Notes: generated from the sequence alone by a model not told the origin. 59,038 bases of DNA from Planktothrix serta PCC 8927 (GCF_900010725.2 NZ_LR734832.1:217984-277021), one strand, 5' to 3'; counted from the first letter of the stretch, positions 17,243 through 26,668 are shown. Made by a program: numbers and translations.

Positions 17243-19477
17243 TCACGGATTACTGTTTACTGATAATGTACACTGTCCTTTTTGTTTACCAACGGGGGTA
17301 AAGTTAGGAATCATACGGCTATTAACATCCTCTTCCCGCAACCAACCCACATCTCCCGTTTCTAGGGGTGGGATGTTCGTAAGATCCAAAGGTTCTGACG
17401 GGTTGGAAGGTAAAGCTGTTGAATCAGGCTCAGGGGACTCCCCATTCGCCGCTTGTTCATCTGGGGGAGTCGGGGTGGGAGTCGAGCAAATTTTGACTTC
17501 AACCCAGTTTCCCGCTTTAGGAGTAGACTGTTTTTCCTGAATCTGAAATACCGTTCCCAGTGGGACAGTTCCCTTGATGGGGATTTTCCCAAATTCTTTG
17601 AAGAGAATAATCGGTGTTGAATTGACCGAAGGGGTTCCCAGTTGAATTAAGGATTGTAACTTTAAGGTACTGGTGGGGGAAGGGATTGGCGTTGGCGTTG
17701 GCGTTGACGTGGGAGAAGGGGAAGGGCTATTGGTGGATGTGGCTATTGGTTGTGCTTCCGGCTTTTTGTTAAACAAACCTAACCCATAGAGCAAAGCTCC
17801 TGAAATTCCTAATAAAACAGCAATTCCCAAGGATAAAAACCAAATCTTCTTAACGGCGGGTTTGACAGGTCGAGGGCGAGCAATTTCCGTTTCCATTGAT
17901 GAATCTTCAGCATCATTTGTATCTGAAGAATCATCTCCTAACTCATCTTTCAATGGGATTATGGGAGCAACAGAGACTTCTTTTGGAGTATCGGCATCCT
18001 CCTTGGGAGTAACTTCAATATACAATAAAGCAATCGTGACATTATCATGACCATTCTGAGTATTAGCAATCTCAATTAGACGATCACGAACCGTTGCTAA
18101 ATCCACTTCTCGATGCAGTACGGGTAAAATTTCCGTTTCCCAATATTGTTCAACCCGATCGCGATCGCTTAACCCATCAGAACATAATAAAAATACACAA
18201 TCTTCATCCAGGGGAAAACGCTGTACCGTCGGATGCAGCGTTACCGATGAAGTAATCCCTAACGCTTGAATTAACGCCCCAGAAGCGCCCTGTTGTAACG
18301 CATCTCGATAGAGAGCGCAACCTAAACGCACCTGTCGAGAAGCGACATCATCATCCACCGTCACTTGATGACAACCACTGGAACTAATCCAATAGGCGCG
18401 ACTATCTCCTAAATGAGTTAAATAAATTTCATGAACATGAGCCAACGCCATCACCAGCGTTGTTCCCATGCGTTCCCGACCTTGACGATTTTCATCATCA
18501 TTGCGTTGACAAATCACATCATTAGCGATGCAAGTTGCCCGTTTTAATTTGGGGACTAAAGATAAAGGGTCCCAATTGGCTTGATGCAGGGGCATTTGTT
18601 CCACCTGCTGACGTAAAACCTCAATCGCCATCGAAGATGCCACTTCTCCGCCTTCCTGTCCGCCAATGCCATCACAGACAACAGCCAGCGCGGGTTCTGT
18701 TAGGGGAACTCGTATCGGTGGTGTTCCATTGGGATAACAAGCATCTTCATTATGGGAACGAGTCGGGCCAGCATCCGTACCCGTGGCAATCTCAATCCGA
18801 CGACTATAAACTCGCCCACAAATGGAGAGGGCTTGATCCAATTGTTGGATCAGTTGGGTTGAGGTGCGTAACTCTCCGGCGGTCATTTGATGAGTCAGTT
18901 GTCGGAGGAATTTTTGAATTCGAGGGTGTGCGGTCGGAACCCACTGCTGCCAAAAATAACCCAACTGCGCCAGAGAAATATTGTGTCCATCTAAGTTGAG
19001 TTGCAACAAGCGCACAAACGGCCCCTGAACCCGCAACAAATCCGCATCAAGCAAACTCGAAGCGACAGCTTGACGGCTAAAGGGTTGCCAAAGTTGAGCC
19101 ATTTGCCAAAGCCAATTGAGTTGACGCATCGCACTCGCATCAGACCACAAGGCTGTTAACGTGGGCATCAAGGTTTCGCCATGCGGCGCAATTGGCCCTT
19201 TTTCTAACAGGATAATGGATTTATTCTTCGCCCCTTTAACCGGGGAGACAACTCCATACACCTGCGGAATATGCAACCGATAAGAAAATAATTTGAGATA
19301 GGGGGCAATTTGATCAGAAATCTCGCTTGGTATTTCCGGCAGCAGTTCGGGTCGAGTATCAACCACAATTTTGCTGCTTTTGAGCAGGTAGCGATCTGCG
19401 ATCAGCGTTCCCGAAGGCAAAGCTTCGATCCCTTCACCTACAGCCCACAGATAGTGTTTTGCCACAGCATTTTGCAT
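17243..19477 (-). CDS. PP2C-type serine/threonine phosphatase, membrane-anchored
   Basis: A 744-residue protein with a PP2C/PPM domain at about residues 228-480: the metal-binding motifs GPTRSHNEDA, VCDGIGGQEGG, TTLVMAL, LCSDGLSDRD and DNVTIALL are all present, so it should dephosphorylate Ser/Thr-phosphate with Mn or Mg. The N-terminal 220 residues look like a degenerate kinase-like or regulatory region. After the catalytic domain come a charged linker, one membrane segment (WFLSLGIAVLLGISGALLYG), a Pro/Thr/Ser-rich stretch and a C-terminal extracytoplasmic domain of about 120 residues. It probably senses at the membrane and signals in the cytoplasm. Confidence 0.85.
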   Translation of the reverse strand: MQNAVAKHYLWAVGEGIEALPSGTLIADRYLLKSSKIVVDTRPELLPEIPSEISDQIAPYLKLFSYRLHIPQVYGVVSPVKGAKNKSIILLEKGPIAPHGETLMPTLTALWSDASAMRQLNWLWQMAQLWQPFSRQAVASSLLDADLLRVQGPFVRLLQLNLDGHNISLAQLGYFWQQWVPTAHPRIQKFLRQLTHQMTAGELRTSTQLIQQLDQALSICGRVYSRRIEIATGTDAGPTRSHNEDACYPNGTPPIRVPLTEPALAVVCDGIGGQEGGEVASSMAIEVLRQQVEQMPLHQANWDPLSLVPKLKRATCIANDVICQRNDDENRQGRERMGTTLVMALAHVHEIYLTHLGDSRAYWISSSGCHQVTVDDDVASRQVRLGCALYRDALQQGASGALIQALGITSSVTLHPTVQRFPLDEDCVFLLCSDGLSDRDRVEQYWETEILPVLHREVDLATVRDRLIEIANTQNGHDNVTIALLYIEVTPKEDADTPKEVSVAPIIPLKDELGDDSSDTNDAEDSSMETEIARPRPVKPAVKKIWFLSLGIAVLLGISGALLYGLGLFNKKPEAQPIATSTNSPSPSPTSTPTPTPIPSPTSTLKLQSLIQLGTPSVNSTPIILFKEFGKIPIKGTVPLGTVFQIQEKQSTPKAGNWVEVKICSTPTPTPPDEQAANGESPEPDSTALPSNPSEPLDLTNIPPLETGDVGWLREEDVNSRMIPNFTPVGKQKGQCTLSVNSNP

Positions 19478-19522
19478 TTGGGTTCCTCACGCCTCTGTTG
19501 CCACTCAACGGTAATCATTTAA

Positions 19523-19930
19523 AATTAGGAGGGTCTACCTCGATGAGGTTGGCTTTTGATCAACACGCTCTTAAGCGGGTCTTGATTCTGAATCATCATC
19601 TTTCTAAGCTACAACACCGATTGAGTTTCCTGTTATAGATTATTATCCAACAGATTCAGGGTTCCTCTATACCCCATCGGCACGAGGTGACAACAGAGAA
19701 TTACAACAGATGTCCAATAGATGCCCCATTCTAAGAATTATCACTCACTCTAAAAAATTAGCACCGATTGGCAATCAACATCATGTAATCTGAACTATTG
19801 TAGCGTTTGAGCATCACCATCGGGTTGACTGTTTATCGAGAATTTGGGTCTAAAACCCCGTGCTTTGAGCATCGGCTTTGGATTAAGATAGAGAGGGTTG
19901 AAATCCCCAAGGTGGGCGGTTGTTTTGAGT
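19523..19930. other. Non-coding stretch upstream of the PP2C gene
   Basis: No credible gene is present on either strand. The stretch lies between the PP2C start and a hairpin element at 19957-20010, and must carry the PP2C promoter on the minus strand. Several short stem-forming segments are visible, but none matches an RNA family I recognise. Confidence 0.4.
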
Positions 19931-19956
19931 ATTGCTCGAAAGAGATCCGGTGCTTA

Positions 19957-20010
19957 AAGGTCAGTCGCTGAATTAAGAATCTCCGCGCGTAAACGCGCCG
20001 AGAGTGTCAA
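19957..20010 (+). mobile_element. Possible solo right end of an IS200/IS605-type element
   Basis: The segment beginning AAGGTCAGTCGCTGAATTAA, followed by a 9-base stem with one mismatch (19981-19989 / 19994-20002) and AGTGTCAA, resembles the subterminal hairpin and 3' end that follow tnpB genes in many cyanobacterial IS605-family elements. No tnpA or tnpB is present. It ends 37 bases before the start of the next gene. The call is from memory of such ends and is tentative. Confidence 0.35.
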
Positions 20011-20047
20011 ATTAAGTGTTCCTCTGTCCGGTAAGGATGCTCACCTC

Positions 20048-20347
20048 ATGAGTAATTCTCCACCTAATCCGTCCGATGACCCTGAATTGTTACCTTATTT
20101 GGAGATTAATGAACGGCTGACTCAACTCAAACAGTCTCACGGTCACTACTACCAAATGATTAATTTAGAGGTTTGGGCATTAATTGAAACGATGGATCAG
20201 TTTTTTCCGGGTTCTTGGAATCGGTTTATGACGAACCGCCAACTTTCAATGAAACAATTTTTACAACGTCAGCGATCGAAAAAACAACCTCCTACACCCA
20301 CTCCTAAACCAGATGTTTCGATATTTGATCCCGATCATCCGGTTTAG
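20048..20347 (+). CDS. Conserved hypothetical protein, 99 residues
   Basis: A small soluble protein not assigned to a named family. It has an N-terminal Pro/Asp-rich stretch, a helical core (YLEINERLTQLKQSHGHYYQ then LEVWALIETMDQFFPGSWNRFMTNRQ) and a basic, proline-rich tail. The aromatic-rich core and clean start suggest a real gene. It is followed by a hairpin (20381-20399) shared with convergent ndhM. Confidence 0.6.
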   Translation: MSNSPPNPSDDPELLPYLEINERLTQLKQSHGHYYQMINLEVWALIETMDQFFPGSWNRFMTNRQLSMKQFLQRQRSKKQPPTPTPKPDVSIFDPDHPV

Positions 20348-20380
20348 TATTGACTGTTGGTGAACAAGGACACCCGACTT

Positions 20381-20399
20381 AACAGGCAAGATGCCTGTT
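20381..20399. terminator. Hairpin between convergent genes
   Basis: An 8-base stem AACAGGCA / TGCCTGTT with a 3-base loop lies between the 99-residue gene and ndhM, 7 bases past the ndhM stop. No strong T-tract is present on either side, so its role as a bidirectional terminator is an inference. Confidence 0.45.
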
Positions 20400-20406
20400 C
20401 CACGGC

Positions 20407-20739
20407 TTAACTACTGACTCTCGGTAATCCCATGCTATAGTTCACAGCCCGACAGTTAAGGTTATAGCTAATTTCACCTGCTTGGATCAGCGATCGCACC
20501 AAATGCTCTAAATCTGATCCAATCCGACGTAAATTATATTCGGTGAGGTCTTCGCCATTAAAGACTTCGACTAATTCGTCAAATTTACGATAGATTTGTT
20601 GCAAAGCTTGATCATTCCAGTTAAATTCATTGTCGGGATCAATATCCAAGGTGAGGACTTGTTCGCTGTCCACTAACTCTTCATTCTGAATTTCCGCCGT
20701 ATAAATATGGATATGGCGAGTGGTCGATTTCAACAGCAT
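20407..20739 (-). CDS. ndhM: NAD(P)H-quinone oxidoreductase subunit M
   Basis: NdhM is a small cyanobacterial/chloroplast-specific subunit of the thylakoid NDH-1 complex, on the cytoplasmic side of the peripheral arm. The 110-residue protein matches the family across its length: MLLKSTTRHIHIYTAEI, LDIDPDNEFNWNDQALQQIY, RKFDELVEVFNG and the C-terminal SYNLNCRAVNYSMGLP. The length is normal. It is transcribed alone, divergently from the inositol-monophosphatase pseudogene. Confidence 0.93.
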   Translation of the reverse strand: MLLKSTTRHIHIYTAEIQNEELVDSEQVLTLDIDPDNEFNWNDQALQQIYRKFDELVEVFNGEDLTEYNLRRIGSDLEHLVRSLIQAGEISYNLNCRAVNYSMGLPRVSS

Positions 20740-20803
20740 AAGCGGTTTAACTGAATAGTTTTTATCTGGATTGTTTTTTATTTTGACATTACTCTAGGAA
20801 ATA

Positions 20804-21194
20804 ATGACTAATTTTTGGGATCAAATTTTTAACTTGGCATCAACAACCGCTAACGACGTTGGACAACAGTTAATCCTCGATTTTGGCACTGTCCAAGCCT
20901 CGGAAAAAGCCGATGGCAGTTTAGTCACTCGTTTTGACCAATGGGCCGATCAAGAAATTCGCACGCGCATCGCCACAACTTTTCCTGAGCATGGGGTGAT
21001 CAGTGAAGAAGCGGAACACATTTTTCCTCATACAGACTGGTGCTGGGTGATTGATCCTTTAAACCAAACCTTTCACGGGTTATGGAACTCAATCCTATCC
21101 TACATTAGTTGTCAGTCAAGCTGAATTATTATCAGTATTTCAACCCTTTATTAATGATTTTATCAATAATATTAGTGCCTACTTTTGGAACTAA
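20804..21194 (+). pseudogene. Inositol monophosphatase family gene, two internal deletions
   Basis: The first 85 codons match the intact gene at 25755-26549, up to WVIDPL. A 105-base (35-codon) segment is then missing between two copies of TCCTTTA, removing DGTTNFARG of the metal-binding site. After a short match (NQTFHG), a further 332 bases are missing, which shifts the frame; translation stops at 21122-21124. The original C-terminal frame is still recognisable afterwards (SVFQPFIN) and runs to a stop at 21192-21194. The product would lack catalytic residues. It is a decayed duplicate, not a functional short gene. Confidence 0.9.
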
Positions 21195-21431
21195 ATGAAC
21201 GTCAGCTTCCGATATATATCTTTGGATAGATTATTTACCCCTAATTTTGTAGCAATATCGGGGGTATGAATTGTATAGAAACATCTTAAAAACAAGTATA
21301 GCAATCCGTTTATGATTTGTTTAAATCGAGGAATGCGATCGCTTAGAGCGAGTATGAAACGGCGAGGTTTTGGTTCTGTAATTGCCTTAAGTTTACTTTT
21401 ATCCCGAACCTTCTAAACCCAATCAACAATC

Positions 21432-22748
21432 ATGAAAACTTATTTGAGCCTAGTTTGGGATTCACTGCGTTCTAGCTTTTGGTTTGTACCTACAGTAATG
21501 GTAAGTCTGGTAATTACGTTAGCTTTCACAACAATTACATTAGATGAATTAGAGGTAATTGTGATTGATCGATTTAGTTGGACTTACACTCGTGGGCCAG
21601 AGGGAGCTAGAGCAATTCTGTCTACCATAGCTAGTTCTATGATGACTGTCGCGGTTACAACTTTCTCAATTACAATTGTCGCATTACAGCTGGCTTCATC
21701 TCAATTTGGCCCCCGTTTGTTGCGTAACTTTATGCGGGATATCGGCAATCAAGTGGTTCTGGGTACGTTTATTTCTACGTTTATTTATTGCTTATTAATC
21801 TTACGAACCATTAGAACCCAAGAAGATAGTGAATTTGTACCCCATTTATCAGTTACCTGTAGTGTTTTATTAGCCCTTGCTAGTATTGCTGTTCTGATTT
21901 ATTTTATTGATCATGTTGCTAATTCGATTCAAGCCGAAAACGTGATTACTGACGTTACTCAAGACTTAAATTCTGCGATTGAACGGTTATTTCCTGAAAA
22001 AATAGGGGAAGGTGAATCCGTCCATCATCCCCCCGTTACCCAAAGCATATTAGATGATTTTCATGCCCATTCTTGCTCAATTAAATCCTTAAAAAGTGGT
22101 TATATTCAAGCCATTAATCAACATCGTTTAATTCAGCTTGCAAAAGATAACGATCTTCTGATCTCGATCAAGTTTCACCCTGGGGAATTTATCGTACAAA
22201 ATAGCGATTTACTCTGGGTTTTCCCTGACTACAGAATGACACCAGAACTTGCTAAAAACATTCATAAAACTATTGTTTTTGGCTATCAACGCACTCAACA
22301 ACAGGATATCAAATTTTGTATCAATCAATTAGTAGAAATTGCGCTCAGAGCGTTATCTCCGGGGATTAATGATCCATTTACAGCCATTCGTTGTATTGAT
22401 CAATTAAGTGCAGCCTTGTGTCATTTAGCTCAGAAAAAGATTCCCTCACCTTATCGTTACGATGATGATAATAAATTACGAGTTATTGCGAGTCCCGTTA
22501 CCTTTTCAGAAGCAGTCGATTCAGTTTTTAACCCAATTCGCCAGTATAGTCAATCGATGGTAGGAGTGACCATTCGGTTATTACAAGCGATTGCTATTAT
22601 TGCCAGTCATGTTCAAAACCAAAGTCAAAAAGACCTACTATTACACCATGCTGAAATGATTAAACAAGGAAGTCGGGAAGCTTTATCTGAAGAAAGCGAT
22701 CGCCAGGATATCCAAAAGTATTATTTTAATATTTTAGAGAAGTTATAG
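21432..22748 (+). CDS. DUF2254 membrane protein
   Basis: A 438-residue membrane protein of the DUF2254 family, function not established. Four hydrophobic segments lie in the first 165 residues (for example FWFVPTVMVSLVITLAFTTI and MMTVAVTTFSITIVALQLAS), followed by a long soluble C-terminal part. Family hallmarks include SSQFGPRLLRNFMRD and the cytoplasmic ALRALSPGINDPFTAIRCID. The start at 21432 is preceded by about 240 bases without a gene, so it is probably transcribed alone. Confidence 0.85.
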   Translation: MKTYLSLVWDSLRSSFWFVPTVMVSLVITLAFTTITLDELEVIVIDRFSWTYTRGPEGARAILSTIASSMMTVAVTTFSITIVALQLASSQFGPRLLRNFMRDIGNQVVLGTFISTFIYCLLILRTIRTQEDSEFVPHLSVTCSVLLALASIAVLIYFIDHVANSIQAENVITDVTQDLNSAIERLFPEKIGEGESVHHPPVTQSILDDFHAHSCSIKSLKSGYIQAINQHRLIQLAKDNDLLISIKFHPGEFIVQNSDLLWVFPDYRMTPELAKNIHKTIVFGYQRTQQQDIKFCINQLVEIALRALSPGINDPFTAIRCIDQLSAALCHLAQKKIPSPYRYDDDNKLRVIASPVTFSEAVDSVFNPIRQYSQSMVGVTIRLLQAIAIIASHVQNQSQKDLLLHHAEMIKQGSREALSEESDRQDIQKYYFNILEKL

Positions 22749-22839
22749 TCAGTCTAAATCTATTGTACAACTGCTGTGACATCTAATTAATTGATTGTAG
22801 GGGCAAGGATAAGGATACCTCGCCCTTAACTTGAAAGCT

Positions 22840-24216
22840 TCAAGCACCGATAATTCCTGTTAACTGTAACAGATAAATAATGGCAAATCCCGCAAAAAAT
22901 AGACCTGCGATTATAGTAGCACCCAAGCTTAATTTTGAGGGACGTAATTCTTGAGGTAATTTGCGATGATTGAGGTATAATGTTAATCCAGTTACAATCG
23001 GAATGTGAGCCGCTTCAATCCCTCCCGCTAACTGAAGTAATCCGATAGGTTTTCCAAAAATTAAATAAATGGCGATGGGTAAAATGGCAAGCAATACAAT
23101 AATGTAGGTTTTGCGTAAAAATCTTTCGTTTGTCCAGCGCTCGGATTGTACATTAAACCCGCTTAAAAGAATATTCGTTCCATCCGCAAACATTCTGCCA
23201 AAACCATCTTGAACGGAAACAGTTGTGCTACAAAATGTTATAAAAACGATCACCACCATAAACCAAAATCCAAAAGAACCCCACAAATCACCGAGTAAAT
23301 TCCCTAAGACTTCAGCAACTTGATTTTCTTGAGGAACTAACCCTTGGGGATAAAGTAATTCTCCTCCTAAAATCAGGAATGATAAAGCGGCTAATAATGC
23401 CCCAACCACTGCTAAAGTATTCGATAACGTCATTAATCGATTCCAACCTTGCAGGTGTTTCATTTCTTCCGGGGTAATTTGTTTGGGATTCACCTCTTGT
23501 TTGAGTCCGGCGGCTCCATATCCTCTGGCTTCTACCCAATAGGAATACCACATTAATCCGGCGGCTCCCGCTAACATAAACCCCAACCAAGGAAGAATTT
23601 CTTCATACTGTACATTGTTGGGAATTTGGGGGACTAAACCCGCCGATAATTTTCTTAAATTGGGAAACACAAAAATAGCAGCCGCAACAACAGCAATCGT
23701 GCGGGTTATTCCCACATAAGAGGAAATTTTTTCGACGTTTTCATACTGTCCTAAAAACACAATAGCCGCCGTTACCGCAATAATAATCGGTGTCCAAAGT
23801 TGAACACTTCCTCCGGTTACGAGAATTAACGCTGTTGCTGCTGCTCCGGTTAATCCGGCTACGGTTGCAATCGCAACCACCACTTGCGGCACTAAAATGA
23901 TCCAAATTGCCCAATTTTTAGGGCCAGGAAGGGTTTTAAATCCTTCCAAAATGGTTGCGCCTGTACAAACCGAAAAACGTCCGACTTCTCGATTAATAAA
24001 CCATTTGAGAACCACCGCCGCCAACAAAGCCCATAACAGCGTATAGCCATAAAGTGCCGCAATTCGAGGTGTAAATAATAATTCTCCCGACCCGGCGGCT
24101 GAAAGCATCCACAAAAAACTCGGCCCTAACCACTTTAAAGATTCCCAACCTTGGGGTGCTTGGGGAACTTGTTGGTTGTTTTGTTGGTTTTGGGGTTTGG
24201 CGGTTTGTGTTGACAT
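22840..24216 (-). CDS. Nramp-like transporter with non-canonical metal site
   Basis: A 458-residue protein with about 11 membrane segments that resembles the Nramp divalent-metal transporter superfamily (GPSFLWMLSAAGSGELLFTP; VVQVVVAIATVAGLTGAA-like second region; C-terminal LQLAGGIEAAHIPIVTGLTLYLNHR). At the position of the canonical DPGN motif of helix 1 it has GSGE, and I see no MPH motif in helix 6 (AAGLMWYSYWVEARG). It may therefore transport something other than Mn or Fe. A Gln/Pro-rich cytoplasmic tail of about 25 residues precedes the core. It lies 35 bases after the DUF389 gene on the same strand, probably one operon. Confidence 0.7.
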   Translation of the reverse strand: MSTQTAKPQNQQNNQQVPQAPQGWESLKWLGPSFLWMLSAAGSGELLFTPRIAALYGYTLLWALLAAVVLKWFINREVGRFSVCTGATILEGFKTLPGPKNWAIWIILVPQVVVAIATVAGLTGAAATALILVTGGSVQLWTPIIIAVTAAIVFLGQYENVEKISSYVGITRTIAVVAAAIFVFPNLRKLSAGLVPQIPNNVQYEEILPWLGFMLAGAAGLMWYSYWVEARGYGAAGLKQEVNPKQITPEEMKHLQGWNRLMTLSNTLAVVGALLAALSFLILGGELLYPQGLVPQENQVAEVLGNLLGDLWGSFGFWFMVVIVFITFCSTTVSVQDGFGRMFADGTNILLSGFNVQSERWTNERFLRKTYIIVLLAILPIAIYLIFGKPIGLLQLAGGIEAAHIPIVTGLTLYLNHRKLPQELRPSKLSLGATIIAGLFFAGFAIIYLLQLTGIIGA

Positions 24217-24251
24217 AATTCAATCATTTTTAGTGCTTTCAGTTCTCAGCC

Positions 24252-25538
24252 TTATTGACTATTCTCTGGAGAGTTCAGTACGCTGACATCAATCAAAGGG
24301 GTGACATTAAACCCTTGTTGAACTAAACGATTTTGAATGCTTTGGGTGAGGCGTTGACGAATTTCTTGATCCGATGCGGTGACACCCGATTGACGTTGCA
24401 CATAAACGACCCCCAGTAAGGTGTTTTGATTGTTAATACTCGGACGAGTAAAACGTACATTGGCTTCAATTAATTCTGCGAGTTGACTCTCACTCACCGC
24501 TTTTTGAATTTGGGCTGTTGCCCGTTGAGAACGGCTAGACCGTTGCAATGCGGGAGAACTCGATAATTGCCAAGTTAATAAACTAATGAGCCCTACAAGG
24601 GTAACGATCAAGGAAGTGGGAAATAACCATTTTTGACCCCGTTGGTAACGCACCCCGTCAGAAGATAAACCATAGATTCTGAAAATAATTGAGGCGGATA
24701 AATTAATTCCAACCAGTTGCAGCAGCAGCAAAAATATTCCGTTAATACTCATATCCCATCGACCAATAGCCCCTGCCATTCCGACTAATCCGGCCGGAGG
24801 TGCTAAGGATGCAGCGACTAACATTCCGGTTGCCGCACCGGAGACTAAACTACTTCTTTCCGATTGCATTAAATTGACTGCACCTGCGATTCCAGCCGCA
24901 ATAGGAATCAGCACACTCACGGTGGAAATCTGGCTATTTTCGACCATTAAGCTGGTCGGAATTTGTTGCTGAAAAATCAAACTCAGGAAAGCCGCGACTA
25001 AAATTGTCACCAGTAAGGCAACAAAATAACGCAATAAAGACCGCTTGAGTAATATTTTGTCTCCTTTAGCCGTTGCGATCGCCACATTCATCGCTGGCCC
25101 TGCGAAGGGGGCGATTAACATAGCAGCCGTGAGCAGATAAATCCTATTGGTATATAAACCAATCCACACCACCACACCCGCCGTTGCTGCATAGCCTAAA
25201 AAGCCCCGCCAGGAGCCAATACTTTGTAAACCTCCAATAAAGACCTCAATGGGACTACGTTCCTGTACGTCGGTGACTTGTTGGGCCGTTTCGGAAGCAG
25301 GAGGTTTCAGGGCTATCACCCCATGGGGAAACATCGTGATGTGTAAGTTGTCGATTGCTTCTAACTGGTCGAGTAGTTTTCCTACTTTTTGATTAGAAAC
25401 ATGAATGATCACAACATCAATGGGTTGCTCATCGCTATAAGCTTCAAATTGAACTAAATTTGTACCTTTGCTATCTTGAGCAATATCGAGAACAGTTTTA
25501 CCCCACCCACGGGGAACTTGTACAAGTAATTGGCGCAT
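24252..25538 (-). CDS. DUF389 membrane protein
   Basis: A 428-residue protein of the DUF389 family. An N-terminal soluble region of about 100 residues (MRQLLVQVPRGWGKTVLDIA) precedes the membrane domain with the hallmark LLTAAMLIAPFAGPAMNVAIATAKGD region and several later segments; a C-terminal soluble domain of about 100 residues follows (ending in TPLIDVSVLNSPENSQ). The function is not established. It is the first gene of a probable two-gene operon with the Nramp-like transporter, which suggests a joint role in ion handling. Confidence 0.82.
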   Translation of the reverse strand: MRQLLVQVPRGWGKTVLDIAQDSKGTNLVQFEAYSDEQPIDVVIIHVSNQKVGKLLDQLEAIDNLHITMFPHGVIALKPPASETAQQVTDVQERSPIEVFIGGLQSIGSWRGFLGYAATAGVVVWIGLYTNRIYLLTAAMLIAPFAGPAMNVAIATAKGDKILLKRSLLRYFVALLVTILVAAFLSLIFQQQIPTSLMVENSQISTVSVLIPIAAGIAGAVNLMQSERSSLVSGAATGMLVAASLAPPAGLVGMAGAIGRWDMSINGIFLLLLQLVGINLSASIIFRIYGLSSDGVRYQRGQKWLFPTSLIVTLVGLISLLTWQLSSSPALQRSSRSQRATAQIQKAVSESQLAELIEANVRFTRPSINNQNTLLGVVYVQRQSGVTASDQEIRQRLTQSIQNRLVQQGFNVTPLIDVSVLNSPENSQ

Positions 25539-25754
25539 ATTGTCTAATGATCCTTTGTCTTGATCTCATCAATCTCAAAGGAATTAGTTCTCTAGCTAGA
25601 GGAAGATTTAATGGCTTTCGCGTTAACTCAAGGTTATTGTAAACGAGTTGTGAGTAGGAACTCATGCACAGGATATCAAGATCCCAATAAGATTGAGAAT
25701 CCCACGACTTTAATGTAGTGAAATGGTAAAAGTATCAAATTAGTTTAGGAAATC

Positions 25755-26549
25755 ATGAGTAATTTTTGGAATCAAATTTTGAATTTTGCCACAACAACGG
25801 CTAAGGATGTTGGACAACAGTTAATCCTCGATTTCGGCACAGTCCAAGCCTCGGAAAAAGCCGATGGTAGTTTAGTCACCCGGTCTGACCAATGGGCCGA
25901 TCAAGAAATTCGTGCTCGCATTGCGACAACATTTCCTGATCATGGGATGATCACTGAAGAAGCGGAACATATTTTTCCGAATACGGACTGGTGTTGGGTG
26001 ATTGATCCTTTAGATGGGACAACTAATTTCGCCAGAGGTATTCCCATTTGGGGGATTTCTTTAGGATTACTTTATCAAGGAACTCCCGTATTTGGTTTGA
26101 TTCATTTACCTCCTTTAAACCAAACCTTTCACGGGTTTTGGTTCGGCTCATCGGGGTTAACTGGCTCAGAAGGAGCTTTTTTAAATAATCAACCTATTCA
26201 CGCCAGTTCTGATGCGTTAAGTTCTAATCACTTTTTTAACCTCTGTTCTCGAAGTATTGCGATCGCTCCCCAAATTCCTTGTAAAATTCGGATGTTAGGC
26301 ATGGCGGCTTATAATTTCCTCACCGTCGCCGTCGGGGCAACATTAGGAGGCGTTGAAGCCACTCCTAAAATATGGGATATCGCCGGAAGTTGGGTAATTG
26401 TTAAAGCGGCGGGCGCGGTTTGGTGTCCCCTCTCTGCTGAACCTTTCCCCTTAGAAATAGGTCGAGATTATGCAACTCAATCCTATCCTACATTAGTCGT
26501 GAGTCAACCCGAATTAGTATCAGTATTTCAACCCTTTATTAAAACATAA
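25755..26549 (+). CDS. Inositol monophosphatase family protein
   Basis: A Mg-dependent phosphatase of 264 residues in the inositol-monophosphatase superfamily. Metal-binding residues are visible in TEEAEHIF (Glu68-69), DPLDGTTNFARG (84-95) and WDIAGSWVIVKAAGA. The substrate could be inositol phosphate, histidinol phosphate or another sugar phosphate; sequence alone does not decide. It is the intact parent or sister of the decayed copy at 20804-21194. No operon partner is evident. Confidence 0.85.
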   Translation: MSNFWNQILNFATTTAKDVGQQLILDFGTVQASEKADGSLVTRSDQWADQEIRARIATTFPDHGMITEEAEHIFPNTDWCWVIDPLDGTTNFARGIPIWGISLGLLYQGTPVFGLIHLPPLNQTFHGFWFGSSGLTGSEGAFLNNQPIHASSDALSSNHFFNLCSRSIAIAPQIPCKIRMLGMAAYNFLTVAVGATLGGVEATPKIWDIAGSWVIVKAAGAVWCPLSAEPFPLEIGRDYATQSYPTLVVSQPELVSVFQPFIKT

Positions 26550-26551
26550 AA

Positions 26552-26581
26552 GTAGGGTGCGTAAGCGATCGCGCACGCACC
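26552..26581. repeat. GTAGGGTGCGT hairpin repeat, copy 1
   Basis: A hairpin with arms GGTGCGT and ACGCACC just after the inositol-monophosphatase stop. Related copies occur at 29844-29872 and 30111-30140. Here the loop contains a HIP1 octamer. It is a dispersed palindromic repeat that could also act as a terminator. Confidence 0.75.
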
Positions 26582-26585
26582 TTAT

Positions 26586-26668
26586 AGAAACCGGATTTCT
26601 CAGGTTTAGTAAAATTTACACCTTCACCCCATTAGCTTAATTTTCAAATAATCGTCTTCTATTTTCGT
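26586..26668 (-). pseudogene. Displaced copy of the ArsA-like gene 3' end
   Basis: This segment matches 28207-28282, which holds the last 18 codons of the ArsA-like gene and about 20 bases beyond. The coding part is recognisable (EDDYLKIK) but carries a 4-base deletion that shifts the frame, and the downstream part has a 10-base insertion. No gene body is attached. It lies on the far side of the Panacea pair, mirroring the arrangement at 2153-3134. Confidence 0.8.

Noticed and set aside
18535-18999. 154-codon frame on the plus strand
   Set aside because: Antisense to the PP2C phosphatase, whose catalytic motifs fix the coding strand.
20804-21124. Short functional inositol-monophosphatase gene
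   Set aside because: Deletion of the metal-binding motif and a frameshift relative to the intact copy show it is a pseudogene.
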